This document shows, piece after piece, positions 8,185 through 18,081 of a stretch of DNA of 52,309 nt. Made by a program: the position numbers and the translations under genes. Origin of the DNA: Deltaproteobacteria bacterium (GTDB taxonomy: Bacteria; Desulfobacterota; Binatia; JACPRU01); assembly GCA_016189835.1 (NCBI GenBank), contig JACPRU010000085.1:1-52309 (forward strand), in the 5' to 3' direction. The notes below the pieces were generated by a model. It made no database searches. It saw only the letters and a program-made list of their open reading frames with translations, and was not told where the DNA came from. The number at the start of each line of letters is the position of its first letter. Position 1 is the first letter of the stretch.

Positions 8185-8202
8185 TAGTCCTAACTAGAAC
8201 TA
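8185..8202. promoter_or_regulatory. Candidate MarR operator
   Basis: TAGTCCTAACTAGAACTA is an 18-base imperfect palindrome (7 of 9 positions symmetric), AT-rich in an otherwise GC-rich setting. It lies just upstream of the marR start and overlaps the last codons of the carbonic anhydrase gene. Size and position fit a MarR-type site. It was judged from sequence alone. Confidence 0.5.
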
Positions 8203-8837
8203 ATGCAATCGGGCGGCGGGACGCCCTCGAAGAAATCGACGATCCCGGTTTCCAGCGAATACTCCGCGCCGACCACCAGCAGTCCCTCCTCCTCGATCAG
8301 CCGCTCGAGGATCTCCGACCCGTGCCGGAGCTGCGTCACCGACGCGCGGACGTTGGCGCGCACCGCCTGGCGGACCAGCTCGCCGACGTCGTCGCGCAGC
8401 GCGGTGGCCAGCAAGGGCTCGACGGACGGCCGCACCCGGTCGACGATCGAGCGCAGAGCACGCGATTGCCGGGTCGCCGGGCCGCGCAGCTCCTCGAGCG
8501 TCGCCAGCACGGCGCCGCACTGCGAGTGGCCGAGCACGACCACCAAGCGGGTGCCGAAGCGCGCGGCGGCGAACTCCACGCTGCCGACCTGCGAGGCGGC
8601 GACGATGTTGCCGGCGACGCGGATGACGAACAGGTCGCCGAGCCCCTGATCGAAGACGCTCTCCGCGGGCACCCGCGAGTCGGAGCAGCCGAGCACGATG
8701 GCGAACGGCTGCTGGCCGCCCGCCAGCTCCCCTCGCCGGGCCTGGCTGATCAGCGCATCGAGGCCGAGCACGTTCGCGGCGAAGCGCGCGTTGCCTGCGC
8801 GCAGCCGCGCGAGCGCCTCCCCGGCCGCGACCGCCAT
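8190..8837 (-). CDS. Beta-class carbonic anhydrase
   Basis: A 215-residue beta-carbonic anhydrase catalysing reversible CO2 hydration. Zinc ligands are C51 (in GCSDSRV), H104 and C107 (in GHSQCGAV), with the D53-R55 dyad that gates the fourth site. RVAGNIV at 73-79 and the C-terminal strand LLVVGAEYSLETG are family-typical. No signal peptide is present, so it should be cytoplasmic. It lies directly downstream of glnS (16-base gap) on the same strand. Bicarbonate supply could serve carboxylases, but no carboxylase is in the window. Confidence 0.94.
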   Translation of the reverse strand: MAVAAGEALARLRAGNARFAANVLGLDALISQARRGELAGGQQPFAIVLGCSDSRVPAESVFDQGLGDLFVIRVAGNIVAASQVGSVEFAAARFGTRLVVVLGHSQCGAVLATLEELRGPATRQSRALRSIVDRVRPSVEPLLATALRDDVGELVRQAVRANVRASVTQLRHGSEILERLIEEEGLLVVGAEYSLETGIVDFFEGVPPPDCISSS

Positions 8838-8853
8838 GGCTACCCGCGCCCCC

Positions 8854-10530
<1,677 letters not shown>

Positions 10531-10555
10531 CGCTCTGCCGGACCGGCGACCCGCC

Positions 10556-11350
10556 TCAGCGGCCGGCGAAGCGCGGCGGGCGCTTCTCGATGAACGCGCG
10601 CGCCGCCTCGGTCGCGTCCGCGGTATGGCCGCAGCGCGCATGGCGGTCGGCCTCGCGATCGAGCAGCTCGGCGAAGCCGAGATCGAGCGAGTCGTTCAGG
10701 TTCTGCTTGATCGCGCGCAGCGCGAGCGGCGCCGAGCCGAGCAGGCGTCGAGCGACCGCCTGCACGTGCGAGCGCAGCTCCGCGTCCGGAACGACCTTCG
10801 TCACCAGGCCGATCCGCTCCGCATCGGCGGCGCCGAGCCGCTCGGGAAGCAGGTACAGCTCGCGCGCCTTGGCGGGGCCGACCAGGCGCGGCAGCGTCCA
10901 GGTACCGCCGAAGTCGCCCGACAGGCCGGCGGTCAGGAACGCGGTGTTGAACACCGCCGACGCCGCGGCGTACCGCAAGTCGGCGGCGCAGGCCCAGGCC
11001 AGCCCAGCCCCCGCGCACGCCCCGTTGATCGCGGCGATGGTCACCTTGGGCATCTCGTGCAGCAGCTGCGAGCTGCGCATGTAGCGGCGCAGCCGCCCGA
11101 TGTCGGCCTCGATCCCGCCCCCTGAGGCCACGCCGCCGCCGGCGCCCGCCGACAGATCGCCGCCGGCGCAGAAGCCTCTCCCCGCGCCGGTCAGCACCAC
11201 CACGCGCGCCGCCTCGTCGCTTGCCGCCCGCTCGATCGCCGCCAGCGCCGCCTCGAGCAGCTCGAAGTTCATGGCGTTCAGCCGGTCCGGGCGGTTCAGC
11301 GTGATCGTCGCCACACCGTCGGTCACGTCGTAGAGCACGGTCGAATCCAT
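10556..11350 (-). CDS. Crotonase-superfamily acyl-CoA enzyme
   Basis: A 264-residue crotonase-fold protein. The oxyanion-hole segments GRGFCAGGD (57-65) and [10 protein letters not shown] (109-118) are intact. The two Glu residues of classical enoyl-CoA hydratase (E144/E164 in rat enzyme) are replaced by Ala/Phe. Instead Asp146 sits in LSGDFGG, the position of the catalytic Asp in PaaG-type isomerases and 4-chlorobenzoyl-CoA dehalogenase. It may therefore be an isomerase or another crotonase chemistry rather than a plain hydratase. ATG at 11350 has AGGAGG about 6 bases upstream. It follows the hydroxyacyl-CoA dehydrogenase gene on the same strand, which supports a role in beta-oxidation-like or butyryl-CoA metabolism. 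Confidence 0.88.
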   Translation of the reverse strand: MDSTVLYDVTDGVATITLNRPDRLNAMNFELLEAALAAIERAASDEAARVVVLTGAGRGFCAGGDLSAGAGGGVASGGGIEADIGRLRRYMRSSQLLHEMPKVTIAAINGACAGAGLAWACAADLRYAAASAVFNTAFLTAGLSGDFGGTWTLPRLVGPAKARELYLLPERLGAADAERIGLVTKVVPDAELRSHVQAVARRLLGSAPLALRAIKQNLNDSLDLGFAELLDREADRHARCGHTADATEAARAFIEKRPPRFAGR

Positions 11351-11435
11351 GCGCGGTCCTCCTCGGCGTCGGTTCGCGTCCGCTTGTACCCGAGCGGCCG
11401 GTTCGGTCAATTGCGCGGGCCGAATCGGGCGGCCC

Positions 11436-12284
11436 TCAATACGCGTAGAAGCCCTTCCCGGTCTTGCGCCCGAGGAACCCCGCGGCGACGTAGTTCCGCA
11501 GCAGCGGGCACGGGCGGTACTTGTCCTCGCCGAGGCTCGCGTGCAGCCGCTCGAGGATCGCCAGGCAGGTGTCGAGGCCGATCAGGTCGGCGAGCGCGAG
11601 CGGGCCCATCGGCTGGGCCGTGCCGAGCTTCATGCCGCTGTCGATGTCCTCGACCGAGCCGACGCCCTCGTAGACCGCGTAGATCGCCTCGTTGATCATC
11701 GGCAGCAGGATGCGGTTGACGATGAACCCGGCGTAATCCTTGGCGAGGATCGTGACCTTACCCATGCGCTCGGCGAGCGCTCGCGCGACGTCGCAGGTCT
11801 CGTCCGACGTCGCCAGCCCGCGCACGATCTCCACCAGCTGGAGAACGGCCGGGGGGTTCATGAAGTGCATGCCGATGACCTTCGGCGCCCGGCGCGTGGT
11901 GGCGCCGAGCTGGGTGAGCGAGATCGACGAGGTGTTGCTCGCCAGGATCGTCTCGGGCCGGCAGAGCGCGTCGAGCCGCGCGAAGATCTCCCTCTTGACG
12001 TCGAAGTCCTCGGGGGCCGCCTCGATCACCAGGTCCGCCGCGCCGAGGTCCTCGAAGCGCTCCACGGCGCGGATGCGCGCGATCACCTCGCCCACGTCAC
12101 GGGCGCCGAGCTTGCCCTTCTCCTTCAAGCGCGTCAGGCTCTTCTCCATGGCGGCCACCGCGCGCTCGAGCATCTTCGGCGCCACGTCGTAGAGCAGGAC
12201 GCCGAGCTCGGCCTGAGCCGCCACCTGGGCGATGCCGCCGCCCATCTGGCCCGCGCCGACGACGCCGATCGTTCGTATGTCCAT
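11436..12284 (-). CDS. 3-hydroxybutyryl-CoA dehydrogenase family
   Basis: A 282-residue NAD-dependent 3-hydroxyacyl-CoA dehydrogenase, the short stand-alone type (Hbd/PaaH). The Rossmann motif GAGQMGGGIAQV is at 9-20. EAAPED, NTSS and the catalytic His region GMHFMNPP follow, and the C-terminal helical domain has DYAGFIVNRIL and ends GFLGRKTGKGFY. Predicted reaction: 3-hydroxyacyl-CoA plus NAD(P) to 3-oxoacyl-CoA; with acetoacetyl-CoA this would feed the ethylmalonyl-CoA route. ATG at 12284 has AAGGA 7 bases upstream. The crotonase-family gene follows 85 bases downstream. Confidence 0.94.
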   Translation of the reverse strand: MDIRTIGVVGAGQMGGGIAQVAAQAELGVLLYDVAPKMLERAVAAMEKSLTRLKEKGKLGARDVGEVIARIRAVERFEDLGAADLVIEAAPEDFDVKREIFARLDALCRPETILASNTSSISLTQLGATTRRAPKVIGMHFMNPPAVLQLVEIVRGLATSDETCDVARALAERMGKVTILAKDYAGFIVNRILLPMINEAIYAVYEGVGSVEDIDSGMKLGTAQPMGPLALADLIGLDTCLAILERLHASLGEDKYRPCPLLRNYVAAGFLGRKTGKGFYAY

Positions 12285-12406
12285 CGATCATCCTTTCCCG
12301 GCCCCGGCGCCCGCCGTCGTCCGCGCCGCTCAGCGGCGGGCGGCGTGCCGTCTCGGCGCCCGTCCCTTCCCATCTCTCGCCCGGGCGATCAAGCGGGCGC
12401 CGCGCG

Positions 12407-12886
12407 CTACCGCACGCGCACGCCGTGCCGGTCGTGCCAGTCGGCGATCGACAGCCTCGGGTACTCGCGGAAGCGCGGGCCGCGCCCGCACACCTGCACC
12501 CAGGCCGGCTTGAAGCGCAGCATGATGTGCACCATCTCGGCAGGCGCCGGCAGCGGCGTGTCGATCGCCCCGGCGTTCGGCCACACCCCCTGCGGCCAGC
12601 GGTCGTCCAGCACGTAGAGATGCGTGCCACACTCGGCGCAGAACCAGCGCTCTCCCGGGCTGCGCACCGCCCGCTTGCCGGGGTTGCGGATCATCGCGTG
12701 GTAGCGCTTCAGGTGCTTCTCGCCCGACACGCGCAGCGTCTCCCGCCGGCCCATGATGTTGCAGCCGAACGCGCCGCCGGTCGTCTTCCGGCAGATCGAG
12801 CAATAGCAGTACATGAAGGGATACGGCGTCTGCGAATCCAGCCGGAAGCGAACCTTGCCGCACTGACAGGACCCCCGAAGTCGCAT
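12407..12886 (-). CDS. GFA/CENP-V-fold zinc protein
   Basis: A 159-residue protein of the glutathione-dependent formaldehyde-activating enzyme (GFA)/CENP-V fold. Zinc ligands are visible as CQCG near 8-11, CYCSICR near 27-33 and CAEC near 84-87, the pattern of this beta-tent fold. Most bacterial members lack proven GFA activity, so a formaldehyde role is not claimed. ATG at 12886 has a GGGGAGGA site 8 bases upstream; the upstream extension reads through the divergent promoter region. It is transcribed toward the dehydrogenase gene with a 122-base gap. Confidence 0.88.
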   Translation of the reverse strand: MRLRGSCQCGKVRFRLDSQTPYPFMYCYCSICRKTTGGAFGCNIMGRRETLRVSGEKHLKRYHAMIRNPGKRAVRSPGERWFCAECGTHLYVLDDRWPQGVWPNAGAIDTPLPAPAEMVHIMLRFKPAWVQVCGRGPRFREYPRLSIADWHDRHGVRVR

Positions 12887-13019
12887 GTTCGGATCCTCCC
12901 CAGGCGCACTGTTCCACGGAGCGGCGACCGCGACCAGCCGTCCACGGGGCGCCGCCGCGGTTGACACGGTGCGGCCGATGTCGCAGCAACGTCCGGGACG
13001 CAGGGGGGCGAGCGAGCGG

Positions 13020-14000
13020 ATGAGCTATCTGGTGACGGGCGGAGCCGGCTTCATCGGCAGCCACCTGGCCGAGGCGTTGCTGCGCCGGGGTCGGGCGGTT
13101 CGCGTGGTCGACAATCTCTCCACCGGCAACCGGCAGAACCTCGAGGTGCTGAAGCGGCTCGGCGGCGACCTCGATGTCATCGAAGCCGACCTGAACGACG
13201 GCGACGCGGCGCGCCGCGCGTGCGCGGGAATCGAGATCGCGTTTCATCTCGCGGCGCTGCCCTCGGTGGCGCGCTCGGTCGAGTTCCCCATCACCTCGAA
13301 CGCCGCCAACGTGACGGCCACCCTCGCGTTGCTCTGCGCGGCTCGCGCCGCGGGCGTGCGCCGCGTCGTCTACGCGGCGTCCTCCAGCGCCTACGGCGAC
13401 CCGCAAGCCGGCCGGGCTCCGCGGCGCGGCGCCGAACGGGTGGTGGTCAAGCGCGAGACCATGCCGCCGCGCCCGCTGTCCCCCTACGCCGTCTCCAAGC
13501 TCGCGGCCGAGTACTACACGCAGGTCTTTCACGACGTCTACGGGCTCGAGACCGTGTGCCTGCGCTATTTCAACATCTTCGGGCCGCGGCAGAACCCGTT
13601 CTCCGCGTACGGCGCGGCGATTCCCAAGTTCGTCACGGCGATGCTGCGCGACGAGCGTCCGGTGGTGTTCGGCGACGGCAAGCAGTCGCGCGACTTCACG
13701 TACGTCGACAACGCGGTACGCGCCAACCTGCTGGCCGCGTCGGCGCCGGCCCGGCGCGTCTCGGGCGAGGTCTTCAACGTGGCGTGCGGACGGAATACCT
13801 CGCTCCTGCGGGTCATCGAGCAGGTGAACCGGCTGCTCGGCAAGCGCCTCGCCCCGCTGTTCGCGCCGCCGCGGGCGGGCGACGTCCGGCACTCCAAGGC
13901 GGACGTCGCGAAGGCGAAGCGGCTGCTCGGCTACCAGGCGACGGTCTCGCTGTCCGAGGGCCTGGAGCGCACCATCGCCTGGCTGCGCGAGCACACCTGA
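13020..14000 (+). CDS. NAD-dependent sugar epimerase (extended SDR)
   Basis: A 326-residue extended short-chain dehydrogenase of the UDP-hexose 4-epimerase type. TGGAGFIGSHL opens the Rossmann fold, D-NLSTG follows, and the catalytic Tyr156-Lys160 lies in SPYAVSK. FGDGKQSRDF and the C-terminal substrate lid are family-typical. Relative to close family patterns there is an extra Arg/Gly-rich stretch of about 10 residues between SSSAYGD and the KRETMPP loop (about 128-143), next to the active site. A more upstream ATG (12978) is open; 13020 is chosen as it starts right at the core. It may supply UDP-GalNAc/galactose-type sugars. Confidence 0.88.
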   Translation: MSYLVTGGAGFIGSHLAEALLRRGRAVRVVDNLSTGNRQNLEVLKRLGGDLDVIEADLNDGDAARRACAGIEIAFHLAALPSVARSVEFPITSNAANVTATLALLCAARAAGVRRVVYAASSSAYGDPQAGRAPRRGAERVVVKRETMPPRPLSPYAVSKLAAEYYTQVFHDVYGLETVCLRYFNIFGPRQNPFSAYGAAIPKFVTAMLRDERPVVFGDGKQSRDFTYVDNAVRANLLAASAPARRVSGEVFNVACGRNTSLLRVIEQVNRLLGKRLAPLFAPPRAGDVRHSKADVAKAKRLLGYQATVSLSEGLERTIAWLREHT

Positions 14001-14091
14001 ACGGGGCCTGGGGACTTCCGGCCACGGCCTTTGCCCGGCCCGGTGCCGCGGGCCCGGCGCGACGGTTGTCAAACGACGCGGCGAGGGCTAC

Positions 14092-15096
14092 GTGGGGGCA
14101 ATGCGCCGGCTGAAGGTCGCCGTCACCGGTACGCTCGGCGTGCTCGGCCGCCATCTGCTGTCGCGTCTCGATGCCGAGGACGCTTGTCGGCAACTGGTGC
14201 TGCTCGACCTCGTGCCGCCCCCGCATCCGCCGCGGAAGGCGTGCTTCTGTCGCGTCGATCTCACCGAGCCTCGCTCCTCTCAACGGATCGCCGACGCCCT
14301 GGAGCGCGAGCGCGTCGACGTCGTCGTGCACCTGGCGTTCCTCCAGCATCCCGTCCGCACCGCCGGGTACGCCCACGAGCTCGAAGCGCTGGGAACACAG
14401 CATCTACTGAACGCCCTCTCCCGTCTCGCGCGCGGCGCCGCCCCCGTCCCTCTCGTGGTCGGCAGCTCGACGCTGGTCTACGGCGCGCGTCCGGAGAACC
14501 CGGCGCAGCTCCGCGAGGATGCGCCGCTGCGCGGCCGCCCCGGCTACCCCCTGGTCGGCGAGAAGATCGCCGCGGAGCGCCACGTTCGGGCCTTCCAGCG
14601 CGCCAGCGGCACGGCGGTCACGATCCTGCGCATGGCTCCGCTCCTCTCGCCCGGCGTACGCACGATCGTCGGCCGCTACCTGTCGCTGCCCGCCGTACCG
14701 ACGCTGCTCGGGTTCAATCCGATGCTCCAGACGCTCGCGGTGGCGGACGCCGTGGAAGCCTTGGGCCGGGCCCTCGAGCGGGCCGCGGACGGCGGCGGCC
14801 GCGGCGCGCTCGAGGTCTACAACGTGTGCGGCAGCGACGTGCTGCCGCTGCACGCCGCGATCCGGCTGTGCGGCCGGCGCTCGGTTCCGCTGCTCCGCTT
14901 CGCGGCCGGCGCGATGGTCGACGCCCTGTTCCAGGCCGGGCTGGCGATCGCCCCGAGCGCCCACTTCGATTACCTGCAGTACGGGTGCGTGGCGGACGGC
15001 GAGCGCGCGGTCGCCGAGCTCGGTTTCGTGCCGCGGAAGTCGACGCGCGATTGCGTGAACGATCTGGCGCACACGCTGCTCCGCGCCGCCGCCTGA
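14092..15096 (+). CDS. Extended SDR with altered active-site spacing
   Basis: A 334-residue NAD(P)-binding extended SDR. The N-terminus VAVTGTLGVLGRHLL carries a T-G-x-x-G-x-x-G nucleotide motif, with an acidic residue in LLDLVPP, and GSSTLVYGA supplies the Ser/Thr strand. The expected Y-x3-K is not seen: the segment reads GYPLVGEKIAAE, putting Lys six residues after Tyr. It may be non-catalytic, use a different Tyr, or bind nucleotide as a regulator. GTG 14092 has GAGGG four bases upstream; ATG 14101 is an equally possible start. It is followed by mtnA after 8 bases and follows the epimerase on the same strand. Confidence 0.8.
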   Translation: MGAMRRLKVAVTGTLGVLGRHLLSRLDAEDACRQLVLLDLVPPPHPPRKACFCRVDLTEPRSSQRIADALERERVDVVVHLAFLQHPVRTAGYAHELEALGTQHLLNALSRLARGAAPVPLVVGSSTLVYGARPENPAQLREDAPLRGRPGYPLVGEKIAAERHVRAFQRASGTAVTILRMAPLLSPGVRTIVGRYLSLPAVPTLLGFNPMLQTLAVADAVEALGRALERAADGGGRGALEVYNVCGSDVLPLHAAIRLCGRRSVPLLRFAAGAMVDALFQAGLAIAPSAHFDYLQYGCVADGERAVAELGFVPRKSTRDCVNDLAHTLLRAAA

Positions 15097-15104
15097 GGGC
15101 CGCG

Positions 15105-16169
15105 TTGATCCGTACGATCGAATGGCGCCGCGGGCGCGTGGTGATGATCGACCAGCGGCTGCTGCCCGAGCGCGAGGTCTATCGCGTCTACGACGACTAC
15201 CGCGCCGTGGTCCGGGCGATCCGCGACATGGTGGTTCGCGGCGCACCGGCGATCGGCGTCGCCGCCGCGATGGGCATCGCGCTCGGAGCGCGGCGGCTCC
15301 CCGCCAGGGGCTTTCGCGTACGCTTCGAGCGGATGTGCCAGGCGCTGCTCGCCACCCGTCCGACCGCCGTCAACCTCGCCTGGGCGGTGGGGCGCATGCG
15401 CCGCGTCTACCGCGAGCACCCGCGCGAGGCGATCGTCGATCTGCGCGCGCGGCTCGAGCGCGAGGCGCTCGCCATCCACGACGAGGACATCGCGATCAAC
15501 CGCGCGATCGGACGCCACGGCGCCCCGCTGCTACCCGACCGGGGAACGATCCTCACGTACTGCAATGCCGGCGCGCTGGCCACCGCCGGCTACGGGACGG
15601 CGCTCGGCGTGATCCGCCGCGCCCGGGAGACCGGCAAGCAGATCTCGGTGATCGCCTGCGAGACGCGGCCGTTCCTGCAGGGATCGCGCCTGACCGCGTG
15701 GGAGCTCGAGCGCGACCGCATCCCCTGCACGCTGGTCACCGACAACGCGGTTGGTCATCTGATGCAGCAGGGCGCGATCGACGCGGTGATCGTCGGCACG
15801 GACCGCACCGCCGCCAACGGCGACGTCGCCAACAAGATCGGCACCTACACGCTGGCCGCGCTGGCCGCGCGCCATCGGCTGCCGTTCTACGTCGCGGCGC
15901 CGACCTCCTCGATCGACCTCGCCACCGCCCGCGGAGCCGACGTTCCCATCGAGGAGCGCAGCGCCGACGAGGTCACGCACGTCGCCGGCCGGCGGATCGC
16001 CCCGCGCGGCGTGCGCGCCCTGCACCCCGCATTCGACGTGACCCCGGCGCGCCTGGTCACCGCCATCGTCACCGAGCGAGGCGTCGCGAGGCCGCCCTAC
16101 CGCCGCGCGCTCGCCCGTCTGCTCGGCGCGGAGGCACCGGCCCGGCGGGGACGCTCCTCGCCGTCCTGA
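15105..16169 (+). CDS. mtnA: Methylthioribose-1-phosphate isomerase
   Basis: A 354-residue MtnA of the methionine salvage pathway, converting 5-methylthioribose-1-phosphate to the ribulose form. The family motifs VRGAPAIGVAAAMG, TYCNAGALAT with catalytic Cys153 and VGTDRTAANGD with catalytic Asp233 are present, as are NKIGTY and the eIF2B-like C-terminal fold (APTSSIDL). Length is normal. The start is TTG at 15105 with GAGGG five bases upstream; no ATG is available before the conserved region. No other methionine-salvage gene is nearby. Its 3' end carries one arm of an inverted repeat shared with convergent nagZ. Confidence 0.95.
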   Translation: MIRTIEWRRGRVVMIDQRLLPEREVYRVYDDYRAVVRAIRDMVVRGAPAIGVAAAMGIALGARRLPARGFRVRFERMCQALLATRPTAVNLAWAVGRMRRVYREHPREAIVDLRARLEREALAIHDEDIAINRAIGRHGAPLLPDRGTILTYCNAGALATAGYGTALGVIRRARETGKQISVIACETRPFLQGSRLTAWELERDRIPCTLVTDNAVGHLMQQGAIDAVIVGTDRTAANGDVANKIGTYTLAALAARHRLPFYVAAPTSSIDLATARGADVPIEERSADEVTHVAGRRIAPRGVRALHPAFDVTPARLVTAIVTERGVARPPYRRALARLLGAEAPARRGRSSPS

Positions 16170-16211
16170 CGCTTCGCTCCAGCGCGGGTCACGCCGGCGC
16201 GGAGCGTCCCC
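16147..16211. repeat. Inverted repeat at the mtnA/nagZ convergent junction
   Basis: GGGGACGCTCC (16147-16157) and GGAGCGTCCCC (16201-16211) are perfect 11-base reverse complements; complementarity continues with one mismatch (15 of 16). The arms lie inside the last codons of mtnA and nagZ. It resembles the GGGACGTTC element at 7151-7251. It could terminate transcription from both sides. Confidence 0.5.
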
Positions 16212-17286
16212 CCTGCGCCCCGCGCTCGACGATCCAGCGCACGAGGTTGCGGTGATTGGCGAAGCCTTCCGGCGGGATCGGCGGGTAGACCTGGGGGTAG
16301 CGCCGCCGGCGCAGATGGGCGCGGCGCAGCGCGTCGGTGCGTGCCGCCGCTTCTTCCAGCCGCGCGGCCAGGCGCGGGCGCTTGGGGGCGGCGCGCTCGA
16401 TCGCCTGCAGGGCCCGTTCCGCGAGCTCGATCTGCGAGCAGAACAGCAGCCAGTCCACCCCCGCCTCGAGCGCCAGGATCGCCGCTTCGTCAGGACCGTA
16501 GCGGTCGGCGATTGCCTTCATCTCGAGGTCGTCGGAGAACACCACGCCGCGGAAGCGCAGCCGCTCGCGCAGGAGGTCGGTCAGGATGGCCCGCGACAGC
16601 GTCGCCGGCCGCGACGGATCGAGCGCCGGGAACAGCACGTGCGCGGTCATCAGCGCGGTCATGCCGCTCTGGATCGCGCGGCGAAACGGAAACAGCTCCG
16701 TGCGCTCGATCTCGGTCTGGCTGCGGCGCACGATCGGCAGCTCGAGGTGCGAGTCGCGGTCGGTGTCGCCGTGCCCCGGAAAGTGCTTTCCGCAGGAGAT
16801 CACGCCGGTACGCTGCAGGCCGTGCGCGACCGAGATGCCGAGCCGCGAGACCGTGCGGGGATGGCCACCGAAGGAGCGATCGCCGATCACGGGGTTGCGC
16901 GGGTTGGAGGCGACGTCGAGCACCGGCGCGAAATCGATGTCGATGCCCACGCTGCGCAGCTCCTCTCCCATGGCCACGCCCTGCCGATAGGCGAGGTGCG
17001 GCGAGGCCGCCCGCCCCACCACGGCGGCGGGGGGAAACTGCGTGAATGGCTCGCCGAGGCGGCTGACGCGTCCCCCCTCGTGGTCGATCGCCACCAGGAT
17101 GGGTCGGTCGGTCAGGAGCGCGTGTAGCTCGGCGGTCAGCGCGGCGAGCGCCGCGACCTCGCCGACGTTGCGCCGAAACAGCACGACCCCGCCGATCGCC
17201 GCCCCCTTCAGGAACGCGCGCGTGGAGCGATCCAGGACCGGAGCCGGAAGGCCGACCATCAGCAGCTGGCCCGGTCGTACGCGCAT
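16189..17286 (-). CDS. nagZ: Beta-N-acetylglucosaminidase NagZ (GH3)
   Basis: A 365-residue glycoside hydrolase family 3 protein of NagZ type, which removes GlcNAc from anhydro-muropeptides in peptidoglycan recycling. The signatures IDHEGGRVSRL, DFAPVLDV, the catalytic loop KHFPGHGDTDRDSH (about 167-180, with the His of the acid/base dyad) and the nucleophile segment VFSDDLEM (about 247-254) are all present. No signal peptide is seen, consistent with a cytoplasmic enzyme. The frame is open to 17364; ATG 17286 gives the usual start RPGQLLMVGLP, while ATG 17337 cannot be excluded and neither has a strong ribosome site. Confidence 0.93.
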   Translation of the reverse strand: MRVRPGQLLMVGLPAPVLDRSTRAFLKGAAIGGVVLFRRNVGEVAALAALTAELHALLTDRPILVAIDHEGGRVSRLGEPFTQFPPAAVVGRAASPHLAYRQGVAMGEELRSVGIDIDFAPVLDVASNPRNPVIGDRSFGGHPRTVSRLGISVAHGLQRTGVISCGKHFPGHGDTDRDSHLELPIVRRSQTEIERTELFPFRRAIQSGMTALMTAHVLFPALDPSRPATLSRAILTDLLRERLRFRGVVFSDDLEMKAIADRYGPDEAAILALEAGVDWLLFCSQIELAERALQAIERAAPKRPRLAARLEEAAARTDALRRAHLRRRRYPQVYPPIPPEGFANHRNLVRWIVERGAQGGRSAPA

Positions 17287-17430
17287 CGTCTCGGCCACGA
17301 TTTCCTCGTCAGGCGCGCCGTCGCCTCGAACGACCATCAAGAGCGAAGCGACCCGGAAAAGCAAGGCGGCGAACGTCCCCTCGCGGCACCGCGAGCGGTT
17401 GTGCTAGCACCGCACGGTTCGAGGCGGGAC

Positions 17431-18078
17431 ATGGCGGGGCGCTACATCGTCGTCGAGGGGCCGATCGCGGTCGGCAAGACGAGCTTGGCCGAGCGCCTGG
17501 CGGGGGCGCTCGGCGCCCGTCTGGTGCTCGAGGAGGGCGAAGAGAACCCGTTCCTGCGCAAGTTCTACGAGAGCCCCGAGAAGTACGCTTTCGCCACGCA
17601 GATCTTCTTTCTGCTGTCCCGTTACCGCCAGCAGCTCGAGCTGGCGCAGCGCGATCTCTTCGAGCAGGCGGTGGTGGCCGACTATTTCTTCGCCAAGGAC
17701 CAGATCTTCGCGCGCCTGAACCTCGACAACGACGAGTATCTGCTCTACCAGCAGATCTACCGCCTGCTCGACACCCGCACCGTGCGCCCCGATCTCGTGG
17801 TCTACCTCGAGGCCCGCGGCGACGTCCTCGCCAAGCGCATGCGGCGGCGCGACCGCGCCTACGAGAGGCGCATCGCCCCAGCCTATCTCGAGCGCGTCGC
17901 CGAGGCCTACCGGCAGTTCTTCTACCACTACGCCGACAGCCCGCTGCTCGTCGTGCAGAGCTCGGAGATCGACTTCGTGGCGCACCCCGGCGATTTCGAG
18001 GCGCTGCTGAAGGAGATCCAGACCATGAAGCGCGGCGTGCAGCACTACGTTCCGCTCAGCTCGCGCTCGTCGCGGTAG
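17431..18078 (+). CDS. Deoxynucleoside kinase
   Basis: A 215-residue deoxyadenosine/deoxycytidine kinase-family protein. The P-loop GPIAVGKTS is at about 11-19, the EEGEENPFL segment follows, DYFFAKDQIFA (about 88-98) is the family's DR-like region, and the Arg-rich lid RMRRRDRAYE lies at about 136-145. It phosphorylates deoxynucleosides for salvage. Such kinases often sit beside folK; here folK is 13 kb away. ATG at 17431 is preferred over one 30 bases upstream because it starts the first strand directly. It is followed after 3 bases by an alpha/beta hydrolase gene. Confidence 0.88.
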   Translation: MAGRYIVVEGPIAVGKTSLAERLAGALGARLVLEEGEENPFLRKFYESPEKYAFATQIFFLLSRYRQQLELAQRDLFEQAVVADYFFAKDQIFARLNLDNDEYLLYQQIYRLLDTRTVRPDLVVYLEARGDVLAKRMRRRDRAYERRIAPAYLERVAEAYRQFFYHYADSPLLVVQSSEIDFVAHPGDFEALLKEIQTMKRGVQHYVPLSSRSSR

Positions 18079-18081
18079 CCC

